Assembly (NCBI RefSeq): GCF_027580225.2
Contig: NC_073339.2
Location: forward strand, 39,174,501 to 39,238,500
Length of the DNA stretch: 64,000 nt
Direction of reading: 5' to 3'
Source: Misgurnus anguillicaudatus
Lineage: Eukaryota; Chordata; Actinopteri; Cypriniformes; Cobitidae
Shown: piece by piece, positions 1-36,600 of the stretch
Layout: each line of letters begins with the position of its first letter
Numbering within the stretch: the first letter of the stretch is position 1
Notes under the pieces: model-generated
What the model was told of the DNA's origin: nothing
The model's database searches: none
The model's input: only the letters and a program-made list of their open reading frames with translations
Program-made: the position numbers and the translations under genes

Positions 1-617
1 TACTGTGCATTTTCCTTTAAGTTATGCAGTCACATGAACAGGTGGTTTAATCTGTTTACCAATTTAATCACCAATATCTGTCTCTTGTCCATGTCTATCC
101 TTGTTGTTTCTCAAGTAGATTGTAGAGATGTTTTTCGTATATGATGGTTTGACTGGTTCAACAGCTTAATGTTTGCGTGTGTGTTTAGTAGTAGGTATGT
201 ATGTATGTTAGAGGCCAGTAGGAACATTACAGTATAGACACTACCATCAGACGCTGATCATCATAATTATCTTAATTAATCACAAAAACTTCAATTTAAA
301 TACATTTACTTACCTGTATATTTCTGGCTAAAATATATACGATTACTAGTAGTATGCATTATGTGAGTTGACTAGCAAGTTACATGCAATCAACATGTGT
401 TAATGATCTTTATATAATCAAGCAATGAAACTGCACACTTTAGAGGCATAACATGAAACATGTTTGTACTGTTTTGTTTGAACAGTGCATTAATCTCATT
501 TACTAACTGTTAAGAGTTTATAGAAAATATACACTCAGTTTTACATTACATTCATGCATTTGGCTTTATTCCAAGTGCATTTAAGTCATACATATTTTCA
601 GTATGTGTGTCCTTTTG

Positions 618-680
618 AATCAAACCCATGGGCTTTGCATTGCTGACGCTATTCCCTCCCAACTGAGCTACAGCATAGAG
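618..680 (-). repeat. tRNA-derived SINE fragment
   Basis: Read on the minus strand, this contains TAGCTCAGTTGGGAGGG followed by an AGCAATGCAAA stretch and a GGGTTTGATTC B-box-like segment. That is the layout of the tRNA-derived head of cyprinid SINEs. It is diverged and cannot be a working tRNA gene because the arms do not pair fully. Confidence 0.55.
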
Positions 681-1915
681 CTAATTTCTTTCTCAAAAGC
701 ACTTGTCGTATCAACTCAATACCTTGTAAACAAGTCTTGGAAGAGCACGCCAACTCCCAAAGCCAATGGGATTGGATGGTTTATAGTCATGTTGTCCGAA
801 AGGCCTTTCACACTGAACTCGGTGAAGCGACACAAATGTGGGACTGATCATTCACCTCTCTCCCTAAAGTGTTTTGACTCCATTACAGCAATTTGGTGTC
901 ACTGAATTTACAGTATGTTCTGAAAGAAAATCTGTTTTAGGTTTTCAAGGGTGCCAGAAACGGTGGTGCAGCATTTTTGCCTCATGACAAGCTGTTTGCA
1001 ATTACGTGTCAACAGGATCTAATTATTTACATTTATGCATGCATGTATTCAAAGCTTTTATCCGAAGCATTCATAAACCCCTGACCTTGCTATTGAGCTA
1101 CTACAGAATGATCAGATTAATTTATACGTTACAGGTTTGATATGTCATGATCACTAGAAAGTTGTATAACAGAGTGAAATCATTTAAAGGAACTTGGAGA
1201 CAAAAACATCTGGACAATTTCAGATTTTTCATATTTATGTTACTGTCTGCAGTGTATGAAAATTTCTGATCTCCTTATGTTGACCATATGTTGATTTTGT
1301 TGTATTTGTGTATTAAGCCTTTGTAAATGTGTAATGCTCATACATTTACAACAACTTAATGATCGCAGGTCAATGGTCTGCAAAGATCCTATCATGACAT
1401 ATAACTAAACTATGTAGTACTTAAATTATACCAACTATAAATAATATCTTAACTTTATAAAAGTTGGGCTGTTGTTTAGTTATTCAGATTATGTATCACT
1501 AAATGACCACGTGTAACAAAACCTGACAAAAAAGGGGATATCTCTTATAAAAGTGTATTATTTGAGAATTTAATATTATCTGGATAACAATAACATTATT
1601 AAAAACCCAATTTTTTATTGTATTTATTTAAAATAATATTCCAAAAATGCATTTTGCAATAATAACAATTAGAGAAATTAGCCAAGGGTGATGTGATAAA
1701 AAAATGTTACATTATAATGATATAAAATTATGATAAAAAAATACATTAGCTCTTTGCTTTCCTATGCACATTGTCAGGAAATAAGATAATTGTATTTAAT
1801 AAGGTAAAATAATTTGAGTCCAGCTGTCTTAATTATTAAAACCATGAATTAACTGGTGGCAAATACAAAAAAACACAGCACATGTGCATTATGGACTGTT
1901 CAGACTTGCTTAATA

Positions 1916-2977
1916 GCCTCTTTTACACAGTAATTTCGGTAAATGACCATGAATTTACCAGAATGAATGAATTTACCAGTAAATAAAAAATGTGCTGTTC
2001 ACACATGCAGTGACGTTTAGTCTTTTTCCCAGTAACTGTGGGTTTACACCAGATGCAAGTTCAACGATTTTCACGAGTAGGTTACATACAAAGTCAATGC
2101 AAAGATGCGATCAGATGCGTCCTCGAGTGGGGCGATGCGAATGATGCAATATGGGCGGCGCGTTTGCCGTGAAAACACGCGCTATTCGCCTTAAACGCGT
2201 CTTCGCCCAAGTTGAAAATATTCAACTCGTGCGAAAAAAAATTTGCATGACATAAAGTTAAATCCCGCAAGTAATCTAGAGCAAGCAACGTGATGCGATT
2301 GCACTCTTCGCGTTTGGTGTAAACCCACAGTAAGACATCATTCACACATCAGTATCAAAATCCTGGTAAACTCGAAGATAAAGCGGAAGTTACCTGTAGT
2401 GCGCGGTGAGCTCAGTGTTGTATTCGTAAACAATAGTGGGTTATGACTTCATATCCATGGTCCGAATTTTGACCCTGATGGTCACGAAGTTGCTCGTGAC
2501 CAAACAACATTGCATTAGGCGACTTCAAATGGAACCTGCGTCTTAAACAACAGTACTGTTTGCAAATTAGGCTTCACAAAGGGTGTGCTAAGGACGTCTG
2601 CAATTCGGCAAATAGATGATAAGCTGTTTTAAACAACTTTGGTGAAGAAGTGTGGACGTTAACTTCAGGTGTGATCGATTTTTAAGCAGCGTGTGTGTGG
2701 AAACGTCCGTAAACAGTGCGAGGGTAAACGCATCATCTGTGTCAAAACGTTATGATTGGCCCGAAGCTGTCAGTGCGCTCTGACGTCGTCTGTTCTAAAT
2801 GCGGGTAATCTTTATTTATTGTTCACACATAGTGCTTACAGGTAAATTACTGATAATTTACAACATCTTTTACTGGTAAAATGGCAGCACTGATTTACCA
2901 GAAATGTTCTCTTCACACATCTTTTAACTGCAATTTACCATTAAATTACCAGTAAAAACTTTATGTGTGAAAGGGAC
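1916..2977. mobile_element. Nested MITE pair, outer element
   Basis: The left end (TAGCCTCTTTTACACAGTAA) and the right end (complement TAGTCCCTTTCACACATAAA) form imperfect terminal inverted repeats. Both arms also share inverted ATTTACCAGTAAAT-type segments. A second element (2035-2331) sits inside. There is no transposase ORF, so this looks like a non-autonomous DNA transposon. Its superfamily is not assigned and its ends are approximate. Confidence 0.55.
2035..2331. mobile_element. MITE family with ACTGTGGGTTTACACCA ends, copy A
   Basis: The ends ACTGTGGGTTTACACCA and TGGTGTAAACCCACAGT are perfect inverted repeats. The GC-richer interior contains TTCGCCCAAGTTGAAAATAT, which recurs at 16809-17068 and 19590-19813. 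This copy is inserted inside the larger element at 1916-2977. The open frames seen across it are by-products of the repeat. Confidence 0.75.
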
Positions 2978-3222
2978 TAATGTGTGAATGGAGACATGTT
3001 GTGGTCGACGATTTTACAAGATCTTCGGAGCAATGACCACAGTGAATTTCTGTCTAAAAGCTCAAAGCCCTTTTAGGTTGTCTATGTGTTTAAAGGTAGA
3101 GCTGCCTATGCAGAACAATTCACACCTCCACCACATGTTTTTTAAGATAATCATTGACATTTTATTGCTCTCTTGCACACTTGCTATTTTACAAAGACAC
3201 AGGATGTCTGCTAGACGGAGCT

Positions 3223-3429
3223 CACTGAAAAAAATGATTCATTGAATTTAATCAATTTTTTTAAGGTAAGTGGTTGCAATCAATTTATTTAGGCTACATT
3301 CAAACAAAAGTTTTATATTTTATTTTATGTTACTAATCTTTTTTGTTCAAATGTATAGCCTAAATAAATTGATTGCAACCACTTACCTTAAAAAAATTTA
3401 TTAAATTCAATGAATATTTTTTTTCAGTG
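3223..3429. mobile_element. Palindromic MITE (CACTGAAAAAAATGATTCAT ends)
   Basis: This is an almost perfect hairpin. The left arm has CACTGAAAAAAATGATTCAT and TGGTTGCAATCAATTTATTT, and the right arm has their complements, separated by a short loop. A sister copy lies at 28786-28977 in the grk4-snx8 intergenic DNA. It has no coding capacity. Confidence 0.8.
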
Positions 3430-3549
3430 TATCTGTCAAAGCCTCTCTTGCAGTTAAACAATCATCAAAACACTTAGAAACTTTTAAATGAACAATATAT
3501 GAATTATAAACAATAAAAATCTCTAGTGCAGACATTAACACTGGAATAA

Positions 3550-26902
<23,353 letters not shown>

Positions 26903-26982
26903 CTTTAAACCACTCCCACTTTTCGTCAGCTGCCAATCGGAAAGCTAAAACGTATGAATGTTCAACTGTATTTATGAACTGT

Positions 26983-26988
26983 ATTAAA
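26983..26988 (+). terminator. Candidate grk4 polyadenylation signal
   Basis: ATTAAA lies about 80 bases after the grk4 stop codon, and TAATTAAAG follows within 15 bases. This is a plausible 3' end for the transcript, but no AATAAA is present this close, so the real cleavage site could be farther downstream. Confidence 0.4.
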
Positions 26989-27113
26989 CTGTATAATAAT
27001 TAAAGGGTATGAGTTTAAAGAATTTTGTACATTTGTACTTGAATTATGTGTAGATGTATATTTTCACAAAAGGTTGTATTGTACAAAAAGCCATAGAAAT
27101 ACCACTTGAATGC

Positions 27114-27138
27114 ATATATATATGTGTATATATATATG

Positions 27139-27187
<49 letters not shown>

Positions 27188-27226
27188 ATATATGTATATA
27201 TATATATATATATAAATATATAAATA
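27114..27226. repeat. (AT)n microsatellite
   Basis: Nearly pure TATA repeat with interspersed TGTA steps, 0.2 kb after the grk4 stop codon. The Ile-Tyr-rich frames over it are artefacts. Confidence 0.95.
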
Positions 27227-28785
27227 ATGTTTTTATTTTTATTTTCATCCGTAATGAATCTGAAACATGTATTTCTTTTTAAGCACAATATCATCATTCT
27301 CTTTTGTTTTTTTAATGCTAGCATCCTGTTAGCACCACCTTTCGACGTATGTTTGGCTGGATAGATTTGGTGGAACCCCCCAAAAAATCAAACAAACTAT
27401 TCATTGCATTATTATCATTAGTGGTCAACCAGTTTTGATATTTAGAGGGCAAATTGGTCAATATAAGCCTATATAAATGTTTCAACTTGATCTCATTGAT
27501 AAACTATTTTACGAGGTGGCAATTTTGTTTGAATTCGTACGGCATGAATTGTAATATAATACAAAAATGTATAAATATTAATAAAGCAAGAAAGAAACCA
27601 CATCTCCAGTCACTGGAGCAAAAGCATATCTTACTAAATCCCGGAGTATAGTTAGTTTTTTACGTGCGAACATACATGTGCGGTTGAATGCACAAAGTAT
27701 ATAGTTGATTGACACGTGTCAGAGGCAAAATCCGCCTCTTGTGGGAGGGGCAAGTGCTATGCTCTTGTCTGTTTGCAGGATGGCTGATGTTGATGGCGGG
27801 TCGATAAACGTCACGTGACTCAAAAGTGAAATGTGTATTTACAACTTACCAGATTGCTCAATGTCCTCACTGACACTCTTCCAAGCGAGGTCCTTTTTAT
27901 TTCTGTCTTTATAGAAATAAGAACTTGTGTCGTATAGCTCCAGGTGACTGCTCACGGACAATATCAAGTTTTCATGCTGAATGAGTGACTTCGGCGCGAA
28001 AATCCGCCAAAGTTCAAATTTTTCAACTCGGGCATCAGCCGCAAATTCGCGACAAACGCAAAATGCACAAAAACTAGATGCGAACTAGACGCGCGAATGA
28101 AGCGGAATTGCATCTATCGCGCCGTGCCAAACGCCTCATCCGAGAAGACGCGTCAACGCGTCTTCACATTGACTTAACATTGAAATCACTCGCGCTTGAC
28201 ACCCCATACTGCGGCTGGTGTAAACGCAGCATAACAGACATTCGCCGCATATGCATTGCGACAAAATGCAATGCATCTCATGGGTTACATACAACATTCT
28301 CCTATAGGCGCATGCATGACCTACGCGTACAATGTATGCAGGGTTTAAAGAATGTGACGGGTGCGTACAGTACGTGTGCACTCTTCTGATGACGAGAATT
28401 GCGGAACGCGCACGCACTGTACGCGTTAAAAATTGACACCTCAGCCTTAAAGCTTACAAACGTGATCGTACAGATTTATACAAATTGACCACCTTAAAAT
28501 AGTTACAAAAGGCTTTTAGATTGTATTGTAAGCATTTTTATTGCCAGACGTTTTGTGTTTCACACAATATTTATTCAAAATGTACAAAACATTTAAAACT
28601 GACAGTGTATTATCTGTTGACAAAGCTGTTCGTATTAAAAGAGAAACTAATGCTAATTGGTTAAGCAGTCAAATTTTGTGACAATTTGGTGGCAACTATC
28701 AGCAATAAATTGGCCTTGCCGATATATCAATTTATGATTAGTTACGCAAACTTTTTTTTGTTTTATTTAAATGAATTATTTTACA

Positions 28786-28977
28786 CACTGAAAAAAATGA
28801 TTCATTCAATTTACTCAGTTTTTTGAGGTGGGTGGTTGCAATCAATTTATTTAAGCTACATTTAAAAAAAGAAAAACAAAACCAAAAACTTTTGATTAAA
28901 TGTAGCTTAAATAAATTGATTGCAACCACTTACCTTAAAAAAAATGGAGTAAATTGAATGAATCATTTTTTTCAGTG
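28786..28977. mobile_element. Palindromic MITE, sister of 3223-3429
   Basis: CACTGAAAAAAATGATTCAT at the left and its complement ending TTTTTTCAGTG at the right flank inverted TTGCAATCAATTTATTTAAG arms. The element folds as one hairpin. Confidence 0.8.
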
Positions 28978-30025
28978 CACTACGAGTTGCCAATGAATCC
29001 TGACCTGACATCTGCCCAAATCTTTTTTCCTTTGTCGTCATGGTTACCTGTAGTGCCATCAGAAAGCTTTACAATGGTTTTAACCACCAGACCCAAATTT
29101 GCTTAATCTTTACATTTTGCTGACAGGACAACTCAAATGTGCGGCTGATGTTGCCTTAGGTATCATATTTACAATTGATGTTTCAAATGGAGTGCGAGTG
29201 TACTCGGTTGGAAGATTAAAGCGCATGCACGCACGCGCTATAGACTTTTGTTTCTTATCTTAAGCCTCAGGCCATGAGAGACATTCGGTGTCTGATAATC
29301 ATATAAGAACATATAACTGTGCAATCTGTTTATCACACACGTGCACATAAGCATCACGGCTTTTTCATTCTATGTTGTTTTTGTTTATTATTGTTTTTGT
29401 TTTTTTACTTTTGTATGCATTTGTATTGTATGGCATTGTTGTAATCTCAATGAAGTTAATGCTTCCATTCAGAGTAATAAGCTTTACCTCTACCGTCATT
29501 CCGAAGCCTAAACAAGAAAACGGGACGCATCCTTACTTTTCTAGACTTAACACAAATGCCTTTATAAATTGAATATTTTGTTTTGATGCAATTCTTTTGC
29601 ATCACTTTACATCATTAAAACTCAAATAGGAATAATTGTGTGTAGTTCACTGACATCCATGTCTTTATAAGGATTCATTACAAAGCTGTGAAAATGTTTC
29701 TTCAGTTATTCCCATATGTGTGCATGTTCTACTGTACCCATGGTTTCAAAAGAGGACAAGCACTCGCTTTAGTAATCATTTGTTTTGACATATGCCCATT
29801 AAAAGTACTTCTGGAAAAGTTTGTGAGGATTTTTTTGTTTCAATGTATGGAAGATTGGGTTGGTTGTCACACTTTTACTTTAGGGAATGTTGAGGTGTGT
29901 ATGTTTCCCTTTGAAAGTCAAGTTTTGTATTGGCACATGCCTTAAAGAGTTAAATACTATTGAATATTTCCAGCATACACTGTAAAAAGTGTTGTTAATT
30001 CAGCTAAACATTTTAAGACAACCAG

Positions 30026-31074
30026 GTACACTGAAAAAAATTAAGGCTGGATTTACTTAAAATATAGTGCATCATTTTTCCATTCATTTTTTAAAGTAAG
30101 ACATGGAATTTTTAAGCAATTTATGCAATTGCTTAATATTTCAAGTAAAACTTACTTAAAAAAGTGGATGCAAAAATAATGCACTATATTTGTAAATATT
30201 ATATTTTACAGTGTAATTTTTAAAGTTGACTCAAGTTAATTTAATTGGTTAATTGGTTTTAAAAAATATTTTCTCAACTACAATTTTGATTTTTTTTTAA
30301 ATAAAGTAAAAATTTTAAGGCAAACAGGTAACTTACTTTAAATTGTACCAACGAACAAACAATTTTTATGGTGTATTGCACTGTAAAAAATAAAAGCTAA
30401 AAAATTACTTCAATTAGTAACACCTAAAAAAAATTTCAAGTTATACATTTTAGATTTAAGGTAAATATTTTAAAAAATGTAATGTCAATCAACAACTTAA
30501 AGTAAATGTCGTAAAAAACTTCACATTTTAGGCGTTACCAAGTTAAGTTCATTTTTAAGTTGATCCAACTTTTACCTTTTACAGTGTGCAAAGGGGAAAA
30601 ACTATTGTACACATATACATTGATCTATTGTGGCATAATGTCACATTTATAGCTTTCTAAAAGCCTGCCAACTATCTATTTCATGCATAAAAAAACTAAA
30701 TCAATCACATGACACAAGTAATTAATGAAATTTAAAAGTATGCACAAAATGTAATGTTTTTAATAAATATATTTTTGGTCTAATAAATAGATTACACCGT
30801 AAAACCTAACAGTTAACTTAACTCAAACCATTTAAGTAAACCGGTTGCATTAAGCCATTTAAGTTTTAAAACACATCAATTTAAGTACTGTAAACTTGAG
30901 TCATGTGCAATTATGCACTTAAATTTAAGTAGTGTGAACTTAAATAAAAGTGCATAACTGCATATGACTCAATTTGTTTAAGTTCACAGTACTCAAATGT
31001 ATGTGTTTTAAAACTAATGCAACTGGTTTACTTAAATGGTTTGATTTGAGTTAACTTTTAGGTTTTACAGTGTA
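30026..31074. mobile_element. Cluster of three CACTGTAAAA-type MITEs
   Basis: Three adjacent palindromic elements (about 30026-30215, 30375-30595 and 30793-31074) all end in variants of TACACTGTAAAA and its complement TTTTACAGTGTA. The last is a near-perfect palindrome, with AAACCATTTAAGTAAACCGG against its complement. Confidence 0.7.
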
Positions 31075-31496
31075 GATACACTACATTACAGGGCGGTTTC
31101 CTTGTCAGGGCTTATCCTAGTCCCAGACTAAAATGCATGTTTGAGCCTTAATTTAAAAACATCTGGCACTGACATATCTTAACACATGGTGCCAGGTAGT
31201 CCTGGATTGACCTAAACCCTGTCTGGGAAACTGGCCTTAAATGCACAAAACTTGTGACAACTTGCCCTATATGTGCATGAAAAATACCCCTTAACACACA
31301 GTTCAACTGGATTAAACTACTTTCAGTGCTTGATTCATACCAGAAAATATGTTTTTGTGGTAATCATTGCTATTAAAAAAACAAAGTTATTGGGAAATGT
31401 TGAAAAACTAGCCCCTGTCTTGTTTATACATGTTGCTGGCTGTTTCTCAGAAGCTCTGATTTGTTTTGTACCTGTGAAATCACATGTTTCATTCAT

Positions 31497-31795
31497 ATAG
31501 ACGGTTTCATCGGACGCACGTGATACACGTCTGGATCCGAACCTTACTTCCGGTTTCGTTTTTTTAATGGTCTGACTAGTTGTTAAACTGATCTCTTGAA
31601 CAAATGCCTCGTCGAAAATAACAAATGTTTTGGTTTCCTAGGTAATCTATGTGTTGTTTTTGTGCTTGTTATATAAATAAGCTACGTTAAAAGAACTTTG
31701 TTGTTATTTATTCTTAGCGGAGTTTACCGGAAGTTACGTGCGGACCGCGACAGCCGCTTGTTTATGTTGATACTGCTGAAACAGTCTATACTCTA
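31497..31795. mobile_element. MITE with TATAGACGGTTTCA ends
   Basis: TATAGACGGTTTCA and TGAAACAGTCTATA are imperfect inverted ends, with inverted ACTTCCGG motifs inside (near 31547 and 31727). No ORF of note. Confidence 0.55.
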
Positions 31796-33207
31796 TAAAA
31801 ACCAATGAAACAAATTAAACCAACATTTGAAATGTGTTGCAAAACAGGCCTGTTTCAGTGTATTTGTACTGTGTATTTTAAAGGATTTTGACTTAAAATG
31901 GAACTTAAACCATAAGATCGACTGTAAAATAACTAATTTGAATGTAAGTACAGACAAACATGGCCATTACCAATGAAATGTTGGACACACCTGTTCATTC
32001 TTCATTACTAATAATATGAACATGTTTAAAACTGAATCAAAATGAAGTAAAAAATAAACTATGGCAATTTTGTTGTGACCAAACATTGTCAAAATATCCT
32101 TGATCATCAGCACCAACTCATTACATGCATTTCATATACTGACACGTTTTAATTTGTTTACAATGCATAAGCCTTATGTTTGGCAAAGACCTGAGGTGAA
32201 CATAAACTCAAAAATGCTTTAAGGTCATGAAACGCACAAATTTAGTTAAGTGTGTCATGCGCTCAGGGGCGTTGCACAAGATCTCAGGCCCTATGCATAG
32301 GCAGTCCTGATGGGCCCCCATGCCCCTGCATCCCCATAATATATTCTAGACTTTTCAAGGGCCCTCTCTTCCTTTGGGGCCCTGGTAATCAGTACTGGTT
32401 TTACCCCCACTCCGACGCCCCTGCATGCGCTTAAAATGGTCCCAAGCTGTCACTGCACAGTACCTTTTTTAAAGGTCCTATATTTTAACAAACTCTTCAA
32501 ATGTAAAAAAGGTTTGTTGGTTCAACCTAAAAAAGTAAGGGTTTGTGCTGCTTTAACATTTTTTGTTAATTTAACTCATAATATTACTCTTATATAACAC
32601 ACATTAGTTAACTTAGTAAAAATTTGAGTCACTTAATATTTTTAAAGTAAACTCAAAATTTAGCACCGCGCTCAAATAACCAAAAACCTATTTAAAACTT
32701 GACTCTTCTGTAGTTACATTGGGTAGTAAGACCGACAAAAAATTAAAAGTTGTGATTTTCTAGGCTGATATGGTTAGGTACTATACTCTCATTCTGGCGT
32801 AATAATCAAGGACTTTGCTGCCGTAACATGGCTGCAGTAGGTGCAATGATATAACGCAGCAGCCGAAAATAGTTCCCTGCTATTGAAAGTAACCAAGGGG
32901 ACTATTTTCAGGTGCTGCGTAATATTATTTTTGAGTGCGATGCTAATGGTCTAATCAGACTCAATGGATCATGCTAAGATATGCTAAAAGTGGTACCGCC
33001 AGACCCGGAGATCAGCTAAATGGATTCCAAAACGGTAAGAATCAAATGTTTAAGTCTAGGGGAGCTGGAAAATGAGCCTATTTTCAAAAAAAGTGGAATG
33101 TCCCATTAAGTTGAAACAACAAATCTTTTTTTTACAGAAAGGTTATGTTTTTTGAGTTTTAATCTTCAAATGCATTATTTCCGATTGATCTTTTCATAAG
33201 ATCCAGA

Positions 33208-33213
33208 TTTATT
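33208..33213 (-). terminator. Candidate snx8 polyadenylation signal
   Basis: AATAAA on the minus strand, about 420 bases after the snx8 stop. Another AATAAA lies nearer, at 33335-33340 (about 290 bases). Either could serve, and the sequence alone does not decide. Confidence 0.35.
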
Positions 33214-33630
33214 GCTTTCTATAAAAAAAATAAAAAATCAGAGGTCTCATATATTCCCAAGGTAATTAAATCATGTTTTAGCATATCTAAAAAAAATTTA
33301 GATATGCAATATGTTGTTGAGATGTAGATATAGGTTTATTTGAATCTGAATTGGTAATTGCATCAGATCAAGTGAAAAATTGTACAAGAAAATGAAATGG
33401 GAAATAAGCACTCTATGCATGCACGCCTAAGCAGAAACATTTTGAGTGAGAAACAAAAATGGCATATTTTAATGTAATAAAATATAACATTTATGTACCA
33501 CATATATATCCGAATACTTTTAGGGATCACTACATATTTAGAAAAGTTTAAGAAAATTAAATACATTAGAAAGTGGTAAAGAAAAACACAAAATGACCAG
33601 ATTCACAGTGATCTCAGATAGTCACACGAG

Positions 33631-36600
33631 TCACAGAGTTTTTCTGGTTACATTGGGGGCAATGACGGCACATGTCTTCAGTTCTGTAGAGGAGTGAGAT
33701 GAGGCTTCATTAGCGCTATCAAACAGAGACTTCAGTTTTGGATGAAGGTCACCCCATACGTCACCCATCTATGAACAATAAAGAGAGTAGTTAATCAACA
33801 TGGTATTGAAATACCATTACCATTCTGTTTATAATATCCAATGTTCCAAGTTTTAATACAACAAAAGTGTATTGATAGTGACACAAGATAACATGAGACA
33901 AAAGTGACAATAAGAACTGAAAAATTAGCTTTCCAGCAGTGGCGGCTCGTTTTCTACATAAAATCATCCTATATAATGTAAAAATCATTCTGTCAAAATA
34001 TTACCTTGGTATCTTTAATATTGACTGAGTAAGGTCATGCCAAAGATTGAAATTTATGTGAAAACGATGATTGATATCAATATTTGATGCTCCAAAGTCT
34101 GTGTAAGTGTAACTGCACCTCTTTGTGTCCTTGTATTTGGGAATGGACGAATGCCCCCAGTATGTTAGTCACAAGGGGCAAATGGGTGAAGACCAGCTGA
34201 GTTTCTTGATGTAGACACAGAAGGGAGAAATAGCTCCTCATCTCCATAGTAATAATTGTGTTTTCCTGCTGTATAGGAAGTTAATTACTAATCACATTTT
34301 TCTTTATAGCCCATACTGTAGTTATAATAAAAGGATTATGCTACCATTGACATAATGGTGTTATGTTTTGATAACAAGGTTCGAATCATATACGGTTGGA
34401 TTTGGTGACTACACACCCAACTCAGAAATCAAAGAAAAAAACTTAAGATGAAGAAATGAAGAGTTTCATTGCAAAACGAGATAAATCCATTTTTTAACAT
34501 TTTTGTCAAAACATGTTTATTATTATGTTATCATGTTATTATTTTGTTTTATGGTGCTACTTACCTGTATTTTTTAAGTTATGAAGTTTTAATTAAAAAC
34601 AAACCAACTGCAGTTGAATTGATATTAATTGGAATGTACAACCAAAAAACGTGATTTCTGAACAATTAACAAAACGGTGGTTATCTCGTTTTGCAACGAA
34701 ACTCTTCAAATTTACTTCCATGTCTTTGTTTAAATATCTTAACGAAAACACATCAAAACTTTTCACTAATTTACAGGAGATCATCTTCTGACAGTAAGAG
34801 AAAAAGACCAAAATCACAGATTGCTTGGCTCTGTATAAATATGTAAAGTAGCCGTGTAACAATGAACCCTGCTTAAGTTTGTGCCCCACTCACCCCTGGA
34901 TTTTTTGGGGGAATACATGCACATATGTATTTTTTTATTTGGATGCCATTTAAATACTATAGTATAAAATTATAATTACACATCAAATATCCCACGGTAC
35001 AACTATAATGTTTTAATAACTAAACTTTAAAATATTTGACCCATACATTTATTTGAGCAATTAAAGGCGGAGTGCACGATTTCTGGAAAATGCTTTGGAA
35101 AAGGGAGTCGGGCCGACTGCGAAAACACACTTGTAGCCAATCAGCAGTAAGGTGCCTGTCTACTAAACGACATCATTGCCTGGGTTGCGTATGTGTGGGC
35201 TGGGTCTATCAAAAGAAGGTCCAGATTCTATTGGGGAAGGGGCGTATTTGTTTAGGTGATTTCAAATGTCAACATTGGCTTTCAGAGATCATGGACCCTG
35301 CCTTTAATGTTATTCATTGAAGTAATGTATAAACAACAATATAGAAACTGACCAGTCTCCTATGTATTGATTCTCTAAGTGTTAGTTAAGTGTAAGTTGT
35401 TGTGTGCTATGTGTGTGTGTGTGTGTTACCTGTGTGAGTCGAGACTCTGGCTGCTCAATGCTGTTCTGGTTCTTGAGGTGTTTGACCACACTGCTGCGTC
35501 TTTCAAAGGCCCTTTGATGTTCCAGTAACACACCGTTATCATGGCGATCACACAGTTCCTATGCACACAGATAAGCACATTTATCTTTATTCAGAATATG
35601 TGCTTATGGCTGCTTGTTATTAGAGTAAAATCAGTTTGCAGTTTCAACAAAGAACTTTAAATAACTTGATCATCCTTTCAAACTGCATTTAAACCTTATT
35701 AAATGCTACTTTTTGACACAAATTGAGGTAAGTTCTTGATGTCTTTGGTCCCTTACGCAAATTAACAAAAAACAAAAAAAAACAAAGCATTTGCTATAAA
35801 AACAAAGAATAAATATGGTTACTTCAGGATCCTGTCAGGTCACCTGTTGCCCTCTTGATTTGCTCCCTTATTTAGTTTGCCCTTGTGTTTACTGTCCTGT
35901 GCTCGTTCGTTTTGTACTTTTCTTGTATGTAGTGAATTTATATCTAGTCAAGTGTAGTCTTATCTAGTTTATTGTTAATAACTATTGTTAAAGTGTAGTC
36001 TGTTTAGTGTTTTGGTAATCTTGTTTATGTTGTTTGCCCCCTTGTGGGTTTTGTTTTCCTTGTTTCGCCCCTGTAAATATAGTGTTTCTTGTTATCCCTG
36101 AACTGTCGGCACTTGGGATCTGTCCAACCAATCCTGGCAGTAACAGTAGTAAAACCAAGGTTTTATCAATGGCAATAAATATCAATTGCCCTTATGCAAT
36201 ACATTTATTTTCATACATTTTAAAATAAATTTTCATAAATTTTCAAATAAATGTTCATACATTTTAAAAAAATCATAAATTTTAAATAAATTTTAACTTA
36301 TTTTCATAAATTTTCAAATAAATTTCATTTTATTTTACATAAATGTTCAAATAAATTTTAATTTATTTTCATACATTTTCAAATACATTTTCATTTAGTT
36401 TCATAAATGTTTAAATAAATGTATTTATTTTCAAGTACATTTTCATAATTTTCATTTGTTTTTATCAATTTTCAAATAAATTTTCATACATTTTCAAATA
36501 AATTTTATATATTTTCATAAATTTTCAAATAAATTTTCATTTATTTTCACAAATTTTCAAATACATTTTCATTTAGTTTCATAAATGTTTAAATAAATGT

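Larger units (their letters stand above)
26903..33630. other. Intergenic DNA between the 3' ends of grk4 and snx8
   Basis: The two genes converge here. I found no exon. The content is an (AT)n tract (27114-27226), a GC-rich repeat patch (27960-28440) related to those at 2035 and 8400, MITEs at 28786-28977, 30026-30215, 30375-30595, 30793-31074, 31497-31795 and 32266-32422, and a half-element at 32655-33111. All ORFs of 60-103 codons here lack recognisable similarity. Confidence 0.6.
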